Source: Macrostomum hystrix
Lineage: Eukaryota; Platyhelminthes; Macrostomidae
Reading direction: 5' to 3'
Length of the DNA: 64,000 nucleotides
NCBI GenBank assembly: GCA_950097015.1
Contig: CATNEN010000038.1
Span: 7,190,001-7,254,000, forward strand
Position numbers and translations under genes: made by a program. Shown one piece after another: positions 41,901 through 44,824 of the stretch (position 1 is the first letter of the stretch; each line of letters starts with the position of its first letter). The notes beneath the pieces are model-generated. The model worked only from the letters and a program-made list of their open reading frames with translations. It was not told where the DNA came from and did no database searches.

Positions 41901-44806
41901 CCAGCCTACAACTGGGCTATTGCGTGCCGAATAAATCTGATGCCTTTATTGCCTAATCTTATCTGCTCGGGAACATTCTCCAGCCATTCTCCGAATCTTA
42001 ATCAATCATGCCAGGATTAAATTCCAGATCCCACCCGATTTAATAACTTCCCAGGGTTAATTATCCCTCCAGGCCTCCGGGGTGCTATTCTCATCCTGAG
42101 CACATCGACTCAAATCGAACCGAGATTTCAGATTAAGAATAGAAACAGTCGAAAAACTTATTTAATAACTTTTCAATTTTTCCCCAAAATTGTAACACCT
42201 GCGACAGTCACCTGCACAATCCGGTCATTCACGACCAGTCTGCCGTCCGCGTCCGCCTCGCTGCCCTCCAGGATGCTCTTGATGAAGATCCCGCTCAGCC
42301 TAGCTGGCAAAGGGGAAATCCGCTCCAACTTAAATGGCAGCGAGACTGAGCTCTTGCCTACTTGCAGTAGAAAAAATAGGTTTTTATCTCCGTTTTTTGT
42401 TCCAGGATGACAATCAGACACTAACTTACAGCCAGACACTCAATGACAGACAGACACCGAAAATGACAATTAGGCACACAAAATGACAACCAGAAGCAAA
42501 AATGACAGATAGAGAGTGAAAATGACAATCAGACACTCAAAATGACAGCCAGACACTCAATATGACAACCAGACACTCAATATGACAACCAGACACTCAA
42601 TATGACAATCAGACACTCAATATGACAATCAGACACTCAATATGACAATCAGACACTCAATATGACAATCAGACACTCAATATGACAATCAGACACTCAA
42701 TATGACAATCAGACACTCAAAATGACAGCCAGACACTCAATATGACAACCAGACACTCAATATGACACTCAATATGACAACCAGACACTCAATATGACAA
42801 CCAGACACTCAATATGACAGCCAGACACTCAAAATGACAACCAGACACTCAATATGACAACCAGACACTCAATATGACAACCAGACACTCAATATGACAG
42901 CCAGACACTCAAAATGACAACCAGACACTCAATATGACAACCAGACACTCAATATGACAACCAGACACTCAATATGACAACCAGACACTCAATAGGACAA
43001 CCAGACACTCAAAATGACAGCCAGACACTCAAAATGACAACCAGACACTCGAAAAGCAGCCACATACTCAGAATGACAGCCACACATTAAAGATCTGAGC
43101 AAGTCATAAAAATGACAGACAAGCAACCACAGGTAAGCATCATGAGTTATTTACATAAAAATTATATATTAGATGTGAAAGTGTCAAATTACCTAGCGGA
43201 CACTCTCCCACATAGCCTGCGATGGTGATGCCCAGTCCTGTGACTCCTCTGTTTAGCAGCACCGTGAAGTGCTTCTCCTCGGCGTTCTCGAAGTCTTTGT
43301 CATCGTTGCCAACGACGTCTGGCGCTACTACTTCCGCCGTCCGCTCCCACGGCTGCATCTCCGACTGGGTAACGACCAGCTCTTGCTGAAGTAATCAAAT
43401 ACGCTCGTACTTCGAGTGTGCAATGTCTCCCAGTCCAATGTCTCCCAGTCCAATGTCTCCCAGTCCAATGTCTCCCAGTCCAATGTCTCCCAGTCAAATG
43501 TCTCCCAGTCCAATGTCTCCCAGTCCAATGTCTCCCAGTCCAATGTCCAATGTCTCCCAGTCCAATGTCTCCCAGTCCAATGTCTCCCAGTTCAATGTCT
43601 CCAAGTCCAATGTCTCCCAGTCCAATGTCTCCCAGTCCAATGTCTCCCAGTCCAATGTCTCCCAGTCCAATGTCTCCCAGTCCAATGTCTCCCAGTCCAA
43701 TGTCTCCCAGTCCAATGTCTCCCAGTCCAATGTCTCCCAGTCCAATGTCTCCCAGTCCAATGTCTCCCAGTCCAATGTCTCCCAGTCCAATGTCTCCCAG
43801 TCCAATGTCTCCCAGTTCAATGTCTCCAAGTCCAATGTCTCCCAGTCCAATGTCTCCCAGTCCAATGTCTCCCAGTCCAATGTCTCCCAGTCCAATGTCT
43901 CCCAGTCCAATGTCTCCCAGTCCAATGTCTCCCAGTCCAATGTCTCCCAGTCCAATGTCTCCCAGTCCAATGTCTCCCAGTTCAATGTCTCCAAGTCCAA
44001 TGTCTCCCAGTCCAATGTCTCCCAGTCCAATGTCTCCCAGTCCAATGTCTCCCAGTCCAATGTCTCCCAGTCCAATGTCTCCCAGTCCAATGTCTCCCAG
44101 TCCAATGTCTCCCAGTCCAATGTCTCCCAGTCCAATGTCTCCCAGTTCAATGTCTCCAAGTCCAATGTCTCCCAGTCCAATGTCTCCCAGTCCAATGTCT
44201 CCCAGTCCAATGTCTCCCAGTCCAATGTCTCCCAGTCCAATGTCTCCCAGTCCAATGTCTCCCAGTCCAATGTCTCCCAGTCCAATGTCTCCCAGTCCAA
44301 TGTCTCCCAGTCCAATGTCTCCCATAGGATCATACACTCACTTGCAGATTATTTCTGCGATTCATCATCGTCGCTTCAACATGCAGGTCCGTCTCCGTCT
44401 CGTCGTCCGCGTCCTCCTGAACGCTGCCCTGCGGCTGAATGACGGCCAGCAGATCAGCGAGTTGGGCATCTAACTCGATAGTCGGAGCCAGGTGGCACAG
44501 GCGGCCCGGCTCCCGGCTGTGCGCCGCGGGGTCCCGCAGCGGCCGGGCCACCAGCAGGCGGACCTGTTCACCGCATTGGCGCAGCAGGCTGGCGACGTGC
44601 TCGCTGGCCATGCCGCGACAGCAGATGGAGCCGACGCTGACAATGTGATCGCCGGAGCGCAGTCGGCCGTCTCTGTCCGCGGCGCCGCCGGCCAAGATGG
44701 TGCGCACAACGACACCGGTACTTTTGCTGCCGACTATGCCGAAGCCTAGGCCTGCGCCGTCGCTCAACAGATCGATCACTTCCAGCTCCGTCCACTCCGT
44801 GTTCAG
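2143..44806 (-). CDS. MPDZ: Multi-PDZ scaffold, MPDZ (MUPP1)/PATJ family, 25 exons, partial
   Basis: Gene-level entry; exons are listed separately. Joining 25 minus-strand exons gives 6016 coding bases, one open frame of about 2005 codons, with every intron GT-AG and every phase compatible. Ten PDZ domains are seen, and their sequence and order match PDZ2 to PDZ11 of vertebrate MPDZ, including the linker DEFGY before PDZ8 and the tight PDZ10-PDZ11 pair. Carboxylate-binding loops read GLGF, GLGI, GLGI, GLGF, DLGL, SLGV, NLGL, GLGF, SLGL, GLGF. Known family role: scaffold binding C-terminal tails of membrane proteins, and partners of the Crumbs/PALS1 polarity complex, at junctions and apical membranes. 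The 3' end (PDZ12-13) runs off the left edge. The L27 domain and PDZ1 that should precede PDZ2 were not found. A separate gene is nested in the intron at 23156-30430. Family assignment is firm; MPDZ versus PATJ orthology is not resolved, as invertebrates may have one ancestral gene. Confidence 0.93.
2327..2443 (-). CDS. MPDZ: MPDZ exon x: middle of PDZ11
   Basis: 39 codons, phase 0 to 0. The acceptor ends GCACCTAG and the donor is AAG|GTGAGC. It reads [20 protein letters not shown], then [19 protein letters not shown], equal to MPDZ PDZ11 (VKGGIADADGRLMQGDQIL). Confidence 0.94.
2538..2846 (-). CDS. MPDZ: MPDZ exon w: rest of PDZ10 and start of PDZ11
   Basis: 103 codons, phase 0 to 0. The acceptor ends CGTTCCAG and the donor is ATT|GTGAGT. 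It reads [40 protein letters not shown] and VRLRVWRDD, then [32 protein letters not shown]. This is the tight PDZ10-PDZ11 tandem of MPDZ, with no linker. Confidence 0.95.
2975..3160. repeat. Dispersed repeat family C, copy 1
   Basis: It shares CTCCCAAACCGAATGACCGA and TTTTCGTGAA plus CCACCATATGG with copies near 17.36, 47.58 and 50.23 kb. There is no coding capacity; class unknown. Confidence 0.75.
3454..4875. repeat. 43-bp minisatellite, about 33 copies
   Basis: Nearly identical 43-bp units with CATCTGTGCGGCGTCAATCT and CATTGCATCCAGTCTAG. Rare variants (CAGCTG for CATCTG, CTGG for CTAG) cluster at the ends and near 3780-3960. It lies in the MPDZ intron 2847-7848. Confidence 0.97.
5370..5795. 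repeat. 16-bp purine-rich minisatellite
   Basis: About 26 copies of GATGGATGGGAAGAAT with G/A variants. One strand is almost pure purine plus T, so it could form unusual DNA structure. Frames on both strands are artefacts. It lies in the same MPDZ intron. Confidence 0.96.
5796..6404. other. Intron sequence, nothing recognised
   Basis: Mixed AT-rich sequence between two arrays in the MPDZ intron. Short frames only. Confidence 0.5.
6405..7800. repeat. 20-bp minisatellite, about 70 copies
   Basis: Units like GAGCTAATCCTTCAATCCCT with C/T and G/C variants. Multi-unit blocks are repeated (the TTTATCCTTAAATCTATGAG variant recurs at about 6710, 6910, 7090, 7170 and 7590). On the gene strand the array begins about 40 bases after the donor of exon v. 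Confidence 0.97.
7849..8105 (-). CDS. MPDZ: MPDZ exon v: linker and start of PDZ10
   Basis: The acceptor ends AAAACAG and the donor is CTG|GTGAGA, phase 0. It ends [32 protein letters not shown], matching CPIIPGCETTIEISKG and [14 protein letters not shown] of MPDZ PDZ10. Confidence 0.94.
8106..9385. other. MPDZ intron, mostly unique sequence
   Basis: A GC-rich, purine-biased stretch at 8220-8340 and a tRNA-like SINE-A relic near 9147-9200 (GGTCAGAAGTTCGAATCC). No exon is needed here for the frame. Confidence 0.45.
9386..9731 (-). CDS. MPDZ: MPDZ exon u: PDZ9 and linker
   Basis: The acceptor ends TGTGCCAG and the donor is GATG|GTGAGT, phase 1. It reads [60 protein letters not shown] and SVVITVARA, a full PDZ. 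A basic and acidic linker ([19 protein letters not shown]) follows. Confidence 0.92.
9806..10039 (-). CDS. MPDZ: MPDZ exon t: PDZ8-PDZ9 linker
   Basis: 78 codons, phase 0 to 0. The acceptor ends CATTCCAG and the donor is AAG|GTGAGT. A Gln/Glu-rich linker ([11 protein letters not shown]) ends in [11 protein letters not shown], the first strand of PDZ9. Confidence 0.85.
10122..10289 (-). CDS. MPDZ: MPDZ exon s: end of PDZ8
   Basis: 56 codons, phase 0 to 0. The acceptor ends TTCACCTAG and the donor is GGC|GTGAGT. It reads [20 protein letters not shown], then [20 protein letters not shown], parallel to INGQILYGRSHQNASSII in MPDZ. Confidence 0.9.
10590..11195. repeat. 56-bp minisatellite starting at the exon r donor
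   Basis: About nine units of 56-57 bp with TTGAATTCATTTGATGGGTC and TCTCTACCCTATCCTTCACG. On the gene strand each unit begins GTGAAGGATAGGGT. The splice donor region GTGAGACGGAGAG leads into a diverged first unit with ATTCAACCAATAGGC. Confidence 0.93.
11212..11408 (-). CDS. MPDZ: MPDZ exon r: first part of PDZ8
   Basis: The acceptor ends GTTTCCAG and the donor is GAG|GTGAGA, phase 0 out. It reads [20 protein letters not shown], then [20 protein letters not shown] and GDELLE, matching MPDZ PDZ8 (GLGLSLAGNKDRSRMSVFIV, GIDPNGAAGKDGRL). The binding loop is NLGL. Confidence 0.93.
11483..11555 (-). CDS. MPDZ: MPDZ exon q: DEFGY linker before PDZ8
   Basis: 73 bp. The acceptor ends GGGACAG and the donor is GAAA|GTGAGT, phase 1. 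It encodes [16 protein letters not shown]. Vertebrate MPDZ has KEDEFGYSWKNI at this exact place, so this short exon is well anchored. Confidence 0.85.
11556..13011. other. MPDZ intron, nothing recognised
   Basis: AT-rich sequence with a pyrimidine-rich patch at 12120-12180. No array, SINE or exon identified. Confidence 0.45.
13012..13325 (-). mobile_element. SINE-B, most complete copy
   Basis: Read on the minus strand it starts GAGTGGCTGAGCGGTCC, a tRNA-Ser/Leu-like A box, with a B-box-like GAACTCGATTCCGCGG. The body then has CCTCCAAGGCACAGTG and TGTGCTCAGGAGTCAG and ends CAAATGATG-like. At least seven copies occur in this window. Confidence 0.85.
13413..13595 (-). CDS. MPDZ: MPDZ exon p: Ala-rich linker
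   Basis: 61 codons, phase 0 to 0. The acceptor ends GCCTACAG with a poor pyrimidine tract, and the donor is ACC|GTAAGC. It contains a five-Ala run in [12 protein letters not shown] and low-complexity Ala/Pro/Ser. The upstream boundary is the least sure of the model; other AG sites nearby break the frame. Confidence 0.6.
14126..14300 (+). mobile_element. SINE-A copy, plus orientation
   Basis: TCTAGCCTAGTGGTT (A box) and GGGGGTTCGATTCCCGACTC (B box), then the body with CTTCTGTTCACCCAGTTG. It is partly rearranged near the head, where TCTAGCCTAG is duplicated. Confidence 0.8.
14359..15237. mobile_element. 879-bp element with about 140-bp inverted ends
   Basis: Left arm 14359-14497 and right arm 15098-15237 are near-perfect reverse complements, both starting AGCATTGGTTTTGTCAGCCT. 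The inside holds a broken coding fragment. No clear target duplication is seen. It is probably a non-autonomous DNA transposon of unknown superfamily. Confidence 0.85.
14648..14934 (+). pseudogene. Frameshifted coding fragment inside the inverted-repeat element
   Basis: ATG at 14648 reads [20 protein letters not shown]. After about 14700 the natural reading moves to another frame, [20 protein letters not shown], then [18 protein letters not shown], to TAG at 14932. Both parts have coding composition, so one base has been gained or lost. It may be the N-terminal remnant of a transposase or a captured host gene; not recognised. Confidence 0.5.
15714..15821 (-). CDS. MPDZ: MPDZ exon o: PDZ7-PDZ8 linker
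   Basis: 36 codons with no domain ([18 protein letters not shown]). The acceptor is TTGACAG and the donor GTG|GTGAGT, phase 0 to 0. It is supported by frame, splice sites and high GC at third positions. Confidence 0.72.
15822..17084. other. MPDZ intron, AT-rich
   Basis: No exon recognised. A short AAAT run occurs at 16336-16352. Confidence 0.45.
17085..17240 (+). mobile_element. SINE-A copy, diverged
   Basis: It contains GGTCGGGAGTTCGAAGC, then AGCTTCTGTTCAACTTGCTG and GGGTACCAGCATCAGCTG, in the same order as the reverse complement of the 33-kb copy. Confidence 0.7.
17335..17660. repeat. Dispersed repeat family C, copy 2
   Basis: CACTGCCTACTTCATGATAG, CTCCCAAACCGAATGACCGA, an inserted stretch, then GACAAGAATCGTTGAATATC and CTCGACGAAG, a part also found near 40820. 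Confidence 0.65.
17840..17950 (-). CDS. MPDZ: MPDZ exon n: end of PDZ7
   Basis: 37 codons, phase 0 to 0. The acceptor ends CTCTCAG and the donor is TGC|GTGAGT. It reads [20 protein letters not shown], then [12 protein letters not shown], as in MPDZ (DASHEQAVEAIRKAGNPV, FMVQSI). Confidence 0.92.
18233..18692 (-). CDS. MPDZ: MPDZ exon m: linker and first part of PDZ7
   Basis: The acceptor ends ATTCACAG and the donor is GCG|GTGAGG, phase 0 out. An acidic Ser/Thr/Glu linker precedes PDZ7: [20 protein letters not shown], then [20 protein letters not shown] and [16 protein letters not shown]7 has the same insertion before GIFIKHV. Confidence 0.92.
18811..18921 (-). CDS. MPDZ: MPDZ exon l: end of PDZ6 and linker
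   Basis: The acceptor ends AACTGCAG and the donor is GCAAT|GTAAGC, phase 2 in and out. It codes [16 protein letters not shown], corresponding to IKITYVPAEHLEEF in MPDZ, then a short polar linker. Confidence 0.85.
19030..19215 (-). mobile_element. SINE-B fragment
   Basis: It shares ACGCAGGCACACATCTG, TTCTCATCGTCAGG and CATTGTGCCTTGGAG with the 13-kb copy and ends near CCGCGGAATCGGGG. Confidence 0.75.
19276..19556 (-). CDS. MPDZ: MPDZ exon k: PDZ6
   Basis: The acceptor ends GACTGCAG and the donor is CTGTG|GTGAGG, phase 2. It reads [40 protein letters not shown] and [18 protein letters not shown]. The last part matches the unusual end of MPDZ PDZ6 (NAQARAMLRRHSLIGPDI), so the order is secure. 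The binding loop is DLGL, not GLGF. Confidence 0.92.
19782..19925 (-). CDS. MPDZ: MPDZ exon j: acidic and proline linker
   Basis: 48 codons, phase 0 to 0. The acceptor ends GCCCTCAG and the donor is CAG|GTATGC. It reads [18 protein letters not shown] and ends TPPPPQVPQ. The Pro tract could bind SH3 or WW domains (inference). Confidence 0.8.
20027..20282. mobile_element. 256-bp foldback palindrome (MITE-like)
   Basis: Two arms of about 105 bp are almost perfect reverse complements, starting AGTATAGCTTTTGCCATT and ending AATGGCAAAAGCTATACT, around a short unpaired centre with a duplicated TCTCGGGTTTTG. It would form a long hairpin in DNA or RNA. It lies in the MPDZ intron 19926-20892. Confidence 0.85.
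20893..20958 (-). CDS. MPDZ: MPDZ micro-exon i: linker
   Basis: A 66-bp exon of 22 codons ([21 protein letters not shown]) with acceptor TCGGTCAG and donor CAG|GTAAAT, phase 0 to 0. It is too short to stand alone. It is supported by the sites, phase and open frame, and could be alternatively spliced because it keeps frame. Confidence 0.7.
21328..22053 (-). CDS. MPDZ: MPDZ exon h: long PDZ5-PDZ6 linker
   Basis: 242 codons without a domain, phase 0 to 0. The acceptor ends GTGGCAG and the donor is CAG|GTGAGG. It opens with a Gln/His-rich tract ([12 protein letters not shown]), then Ser-rich acidic sequence. Vertebrate MPDZ also has a long unstructured linker here. Confidence 0.87.
22433..23155 (-). 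CDS. MPDZ: MPDZ exon g: end of PDZ4, linker and PDZ5
   Basis: 241 codons, phase 0 to 0. The acceptor ends GATTCCAG and the donor is AAG|GTAGGG. It starts [20 protein letters not shown] (PDZ4 helix), then an acidic linker with [11 protein letters not shown], then PDZ5: [67 protein letters not shown] and IGVAKPQPL. The LDYQDP and RSLVPGG motifs are hallmarks of MPDZ/PATJ PDZ5. Confidence 0.95.
23247..23521 (-). mobile_element. SINE-A copy
   Basis: Next to (ATT)n it reads GATTACACCTGCCCCGAACG, GCGCGGCGCATCTGAAAGC, GTCCATGGACTGG, CTTGCTAAAAGACACAAATT, then the degraded tRNA-like head GTCGTGAGTCCGTCGCTCTA. It is in minus orientation, inside the intron hosting the ankyrin gene. Confidence 0.8.
23522..24246. 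other. 5' flank of the nested ankyrin gene
   Basis: Mixed sequence, GC-richer from 23680. A promoter must be here if the nested gene is active; I see no clear TATA box. Confidence 0.35.
24370..28287 (+). CDS. Intronless ankyrin-repeat protein nested in an MPDZ intron
   Basis: The open frame begins at 24247, but I prefer the Met at 24370 ([16 protein letters not shown]), close before the first repeat; length is then 1305 residues. About 19 ankyrin repeats follow (for example [54 protein letters not shown]), ending near base 26500. A Ser/Pro/Thr stretch and a Lys-rich, probably helical region ([16 protein letters not shown]) come next. The C-terminal part has WWQPLPEW and ends [11 protein letters not shown] do not recognise it. 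Function is unknown; ankyrin repeats generally bind proteins. There are no introns, and the gene lies on the strand opposite its host. Codons about 27230-27480 look frame-shifted (see findings), so the gene may be damaged or the sequence may hold errors. AATAAA signals lie at 28372 and 28411. Confidence 0.85.
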   Translation: MEGSDKRLTPAALRSFQLTKHQVVNEKSKRDGLSPVLAAAANGHLEVVRCLVKNGANINDRNPDGQTPLILAAKNGYQPLMRLLVNYGANLDIQDAKGRTALMHALAEGRLELARFLMELGASQAPVDRDGKTALFVAAEWGHVAIVEHLLIEKIGADLAAKDRQGRTVLMMLARAGKAWPMYKYISETELGKLINDHDSAGFTPLLHAAEAGKFAMCARLIKWGANVKAVTNDGRTVIMLACQRPQISCATADSDAVDFAASSDEAAVEPLDQMSFVTAMVERGVAIDAVDQKGRTALFYAAEHAELQLLKFLLTKHAGCVRADARDAAGNTILHAAARTGNESAVRYLTGVPAFARLVDEPNSASETPIRLAITSKKLAIVQNLVERGASLEKSNRSSETPLLCAACENGADDIVEYLLDKGFHPDSADSEGVTALMAATRSDHIQVVKRLLKASANVNVLSKKGFTALTLAVQTVNVAICKLLLNHNADPNLMPDGKSDCKTLCSIAATLDSNALLELLAEFRADPFKMDSQGRNALYYSVLLNRSGPLKTLIKWSFGRRLDDYFPYEGKKYTLLHIAAERGSMEAMKQLFNGQPSRDIKSSIGETALHIACRRQDLTMVCTLSLFASKININTPRDSDQFTPLMIAGQLGNQAIVVDLIKKGAEINKRLPDGRTALILTIKGSETAICRVPLITCLLKFGAIYDTPIDKQHLGQKTYNLLIAIDKGRAGNEQQTQVSTQTDPQAKQNSANAAQSSPSTTPASPSASQSPKTKTNTPMTTEERLKAKLKKKQLQPQDVPKAAEAETKKAEPFSVRAKKARDEVQRTLDAAETNAKRISGMMKKYVEVTAIPDPKQDKCSDSLAKEMKKQDITRLYKRPFILSYEQKQQNRLIREFSVKMDKIRQDIVKKFEDKLDIMCGRKSRPSEPLSASPVSKMSDTSETNSIVDLLSENLIRKRRRRSWELFYRLKYEIKLKKSSKNRLRSSLIRRLLVLKTSRAKKRRRHRLPIFWEATWHRKIVRRHLAPRMRWLYQAAKQSASDLTAKFSYVRLEGIASGVQEGAVWWQPLPEWTVSEEKAGRVQKKFKKSSKMSLESRVSMLKASTGHRCNLLVRCGQRPTEIKLYNDWRDSQMQLDLSCSIEPELFHVRRLKRDRRPDIVVRLTVDSRRCLWDSRELRVLADSLVSASKNAPVGAEPALELDRQRRLLECLARRWTYQQLKAVGGDPQELDMSSGVGMLHPSLSTKLLAVALHVGLARSVDAAYSVHGDDVLLFQQPTQKELKQVLGLLGRGRVILKEALRFKN
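28372..28416 (+). promoter_or_regulatory. Polyadenylation signals of the ankyrin gene
   Basis: Two AATAAA hexamers, at 28372 and 28411, lie 85 and 124 bases past the stop codon. T-rich sequence surrounds them. They are in the right place for the 3' end of the nested gene. Confidence 0.5.
28417..29080. other. AT-rich intron sequence after the ankyrin gene
   Basis: It contains a short repeated TTCCTGTGACTTT at 28478-28545. No gene is seen. Confidence 0.45.
29085..29445. repeat. 14-15-bp minisatellite
   Basis: About 24 irregular units of CATATCCGTAGCCC and relatives, with a longer block (GTAGCTACGCATCACTAGCT) repeated at 29287 and 29394. Confidence 0.9.
30140..30345 (+). mobile_element. SINE-B copy, head missing
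   Basis: CCAACCTCCAAGGCTGAGTG, GGGCAGATGTACACACCTGT, GTGCTCAGGAGTCAGCG and a terminal CACCAAATGATG. Confidence 0.8.
30431..30690 (-). CDS. MPDZ: MPDZ exon f: first part of PDZ4
   Basis: The acceptor ends CAACACCAG and the donor is GAG|GTGAGC, phase 0. It reads [17 protein letters not shown], then [42 protein letters not shown] and QDELLE. MPDZ has the same run (LSAEIEEIE, YEIVVA, SKF, GLGISLEATV, HHFIRSV, GPVG, DELLEVNG), so the assignment to PDZ4 is specific. Confidence 0.93.
30775..31150. repeat. 27-28-bp array carrying the palindrome GGTGGCGCCACC
   Basis: About 13 units with TAATGAATCCACGGTGGCGC and CACCCCCC. The core GGTGGCGCCACC is its own reverse complement. The array lies about 85 bases upstream of the exon f acceptor on the gene strand. 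Confidence 0.9.
31151..32440. other. MPDZ intron, nothing recognised
   Basis: AT-rich sequence with short frames only. Confidence 0.45.
32441..32595. repeat. Second, rearranged patch of the GGTGGCG repeat
   Basis: AAGTGGCGTCACCAAGGTGG occurs near 32440 and 32570 with CCACGGTGGCG units between, so a larger block TATACCGGGCTCAAAGTGGC is itself duplicated. Confidence 0.8.
32948..33301 (-). mobile_element. Full-length SINE-A with target duplication
   Basis: An 11-bp duplication AAAGAACTTAA flanks it at 32948-32958 and 33291-33301. On the minus strand it starts with a tRNA-like head (TAGCCTAGTGG A box, GGTTCGATTCC B box), has a body with GTCCCTTAGCAAGACAC-like sequence, and ends in a (TTA)n tail. 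It is a RNA polymerase III-type retroposon that inserted by target-primed reverse transcription (family knowledge). Confidence 0.93.
33302..33870. other. MPDZ intron, nothing recognised
   Basis: Unique-looking sequence between the SINE and the pyrimidine array. Confidence 0.4.
33870..34557. repeat. 15-bp polypyrimidine minisatellite
   Basis: Units CTCTACTTCTCACTC and CTTCGTCTACTTCTCACTC alternate. The strand is nearly all C and T, so a triplex (H-DNA) could form. Confidence 0.93.
34560..35290. other. MPDZ intron, nothing recognised
   Basis: Unique-looking. A minus frame at 34556-34750 has no domain match and is not needed by the exon chain. Confidence 0.4.
35290..35690. repeat. 11-bp GAGA-rich minisatellite
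   Basis: GTGACGAGAGA and variants (TGATGAGTGA), about 35 copies with blocks of 70-100 bp repeated. One strand is purine-rich. Confidence 0.92.
35691..36205. other. MPDZ intron, nothing recognised
   Basis: No exon or repeat identified between two arrays. Confidence 0.4.
36210..36847. repeat. 21-bp array beginning at the exon e splice donor
   Basis: About 30 units. On the gene strand the unit begins GTGAGATAATCC and ends TTGAAGA. The first intron bases GTGAGTCGATTGAAGA are a shortened first unit, so the array starts at intron base 1. Seven codons per unit leave all frames open; no gene here. Confidence 0.97.
36848..36973 (-). CDS. MPDZ: MPDZ exon e: linker PDZ3-PDZ4
   Basis: The acceptor ends ATTCAG and the donor is TTTCG|GTGAGT, phase 1. 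It codes a Ser/Thr-rich linker ([19 protein letters not shown]) with no domain. It is supported by frame continuity on both sides and by coding composition. The donor is also the first unit of the 21-bp array downstream. Confidence 0.75.
37005..37322. repeat. 11/12-bp array with longer blocks
   Basis: GTGTACTTGTGTACTTGTCT and TGTATTAACTTGTGTACCAG alternate in higher-order blocks. It lies upstream of exon e on the gene strand. Confidence 0.93.
37323..37720. other. MPDZ intron, nothing recognised
   Basis: A minus-strand LALGFGLKG at about 37505 resembles a PDZ loop but has no PDZ around it, and the flanking exons join without it. Confidence 0.4.
37725..38659. repeat. 20-bp array beginning at the exon d splice donor
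   Basis: About 46 units ACCTGCCATCTACCTCCCCA. On the gene strand the first 23 intron bases start GTGAGTGCGGGTG and end GATGGCAG like each unit, so the donor is the first unit. Unit junctions read CAG|GTTGGG. A block of about 13 units (37725-37980) is repeated at 37981-38230. Confidence 0.97.
38660..38795 (-). CDS. MPDZ: MPDZ exon d: end of PDZ3
   Basis: The acceptor ends CTTGCAG and the donor is CACACCT|GTGAGT, phase 1. It reads [27 protein letters not shown], the last helix and strand of PDZ3. The intron that follows begins at once with a 20-bp minisatellite. Confidence 0.87.
38796..39660. other. MPDZ intron, nothing recognised
   Basis: Moderately GC-rich, with a pyrimidine-rich patch at 39340-39430. 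Open frames on both strands lack domains. Confidence 0.4.
39671..40738 (+). mobile_element. mariner transposon, 5'-defective
   Basis: TA duplications at 39669-39670 and 40739-40740 flank inverted ends starting CGAGGGGTGTCCAAAAAGTA, identical for 38 bp. Inner repeats (AGTACAGTTCCCCAGGGTAC and relatives) continue the inverted ends after a roughly 110-bp insertion in the left one. The 1068-bp length is shorter than the usual 1.3 kb. Confidence 0.93.
39932..40588 (+). pseudogene. mariner transposase, catalytic part only
   Basis: The frame has the first catalytic Asp in [14 protein letters not shown], the second in [12 protein letters not shown] and the third in [14 protein letters not shown], all typical of mariner. 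The N-terminal DNA-binding helix-turn-helix half is missing, and no upstream frame supplies it. There are 31 residues between the second and third Asp, against 34 in classical mariner. The product is unlikely to be active alone. Confidence 0.88.
40800..40930. repeat. Family C, partial copy
   Basis: It shares CAAGAATCGTTGAATATCTC with the copy at 17.59 kb. It lies just outside the mariner. Confidence 0.55.
40985..41095 (+). mobile_element. SINE-B fragment
   Basis: CACAGTGAGAGTGTACACAG, GATGAGAAAGCCAGGGCAGA, GTGTGTGCTCAGG. Confidence 0.7.
41096..41630. other. MPDZ intron, nothing recognised
   Basis: Unique-looking sequence between a SINE fragment and a short array. Confidence 0.4.
41631..41765. 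repeat. Short 20-bp array, about 7 copies
   Basis: TTACACTCGGATCTAACAGG and variants, ending in a diverged unit. Degenerate related units lie just upstream (TGTCTGACAGG). Confidence 0.88.
42212..42357 (-). CDS. MPDZ: MPDZ exon c: middle of PDZ3
   Basis: The acceptor CAAGTAG restores phase 1 and the donor is CAG|GTGACT, phase 0. It codes [20 protein letters not shown] and NDRIVQ, the second and third strands plus helix of PDZ3. An insert of about 15 residues ([17 protein letters not shown]) precedes SGIF, a little longer than in MPDZ. Confidence 0.88.
42405..43085. repeat. 20-bp minisatellite in the PDZ3 intron
   Basis: About 34 units AATATGACAACCAGACACTC with AAAATGACAGCC variants. It fills most of the intron between exons b and c. 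Confidence 0.96.
43193..43385 (-). CDS. MPDZ: MPDZ exon b: first part of PDZ3
   Basis: The acceptor ends ACTTCAG and the donor is G|GTAATT, leaving phase 1. It codes a linker with [11 protein letters not shown] and the start of PDZ3, [20 protein letters not shown], like GLGITIAGY in MPDZ PDZ3. Confidence 0.9.
43415..44326. repeat. 15-bp minisatellite with higher-order structure
   Basis: About 60 copies of GTCTCCCAGTCCAAT. A marked variant (TTCAATGTCTCCAAG) recurs at 43591, 43816, 43981 and 44146, that is every 225, 165 and 165 bp. It makes up nearly the whole intron between exons a and b. All six frames are open because of the period; no gene here. Confidence 0.97.
44342..44806 (-). CDS. MPDZ: MPDZ exon a: PDZ2
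   Basis: 155 codons, phase 0 at both ends. The acceptor ends CTGTCCAG and the donor is CAA|GTGAGT. It reads [20 protein letters not shown], then [25 protein letters not shown] and [12 protein letters not shown], a complete PDZ domain closest to MPDZ PDZ2. An acidic tail with [10 protein letters not shown] follows. This is the most upstream exon placed with confidence. The exon before it must end in phase 0 if it codes. Confidence 0.93.
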
Positions 44807-44824
44807 CTGGACAGGTTGGGTTGA

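Noticed and set aside
43300-44473. Long frames of 279-351 codons on both strands (GDIGL, WETLD, MSPSP repeats)
   Set aside because: A 15-bp period keeps all six frames open, and the array is an intron between two PDZ exons.
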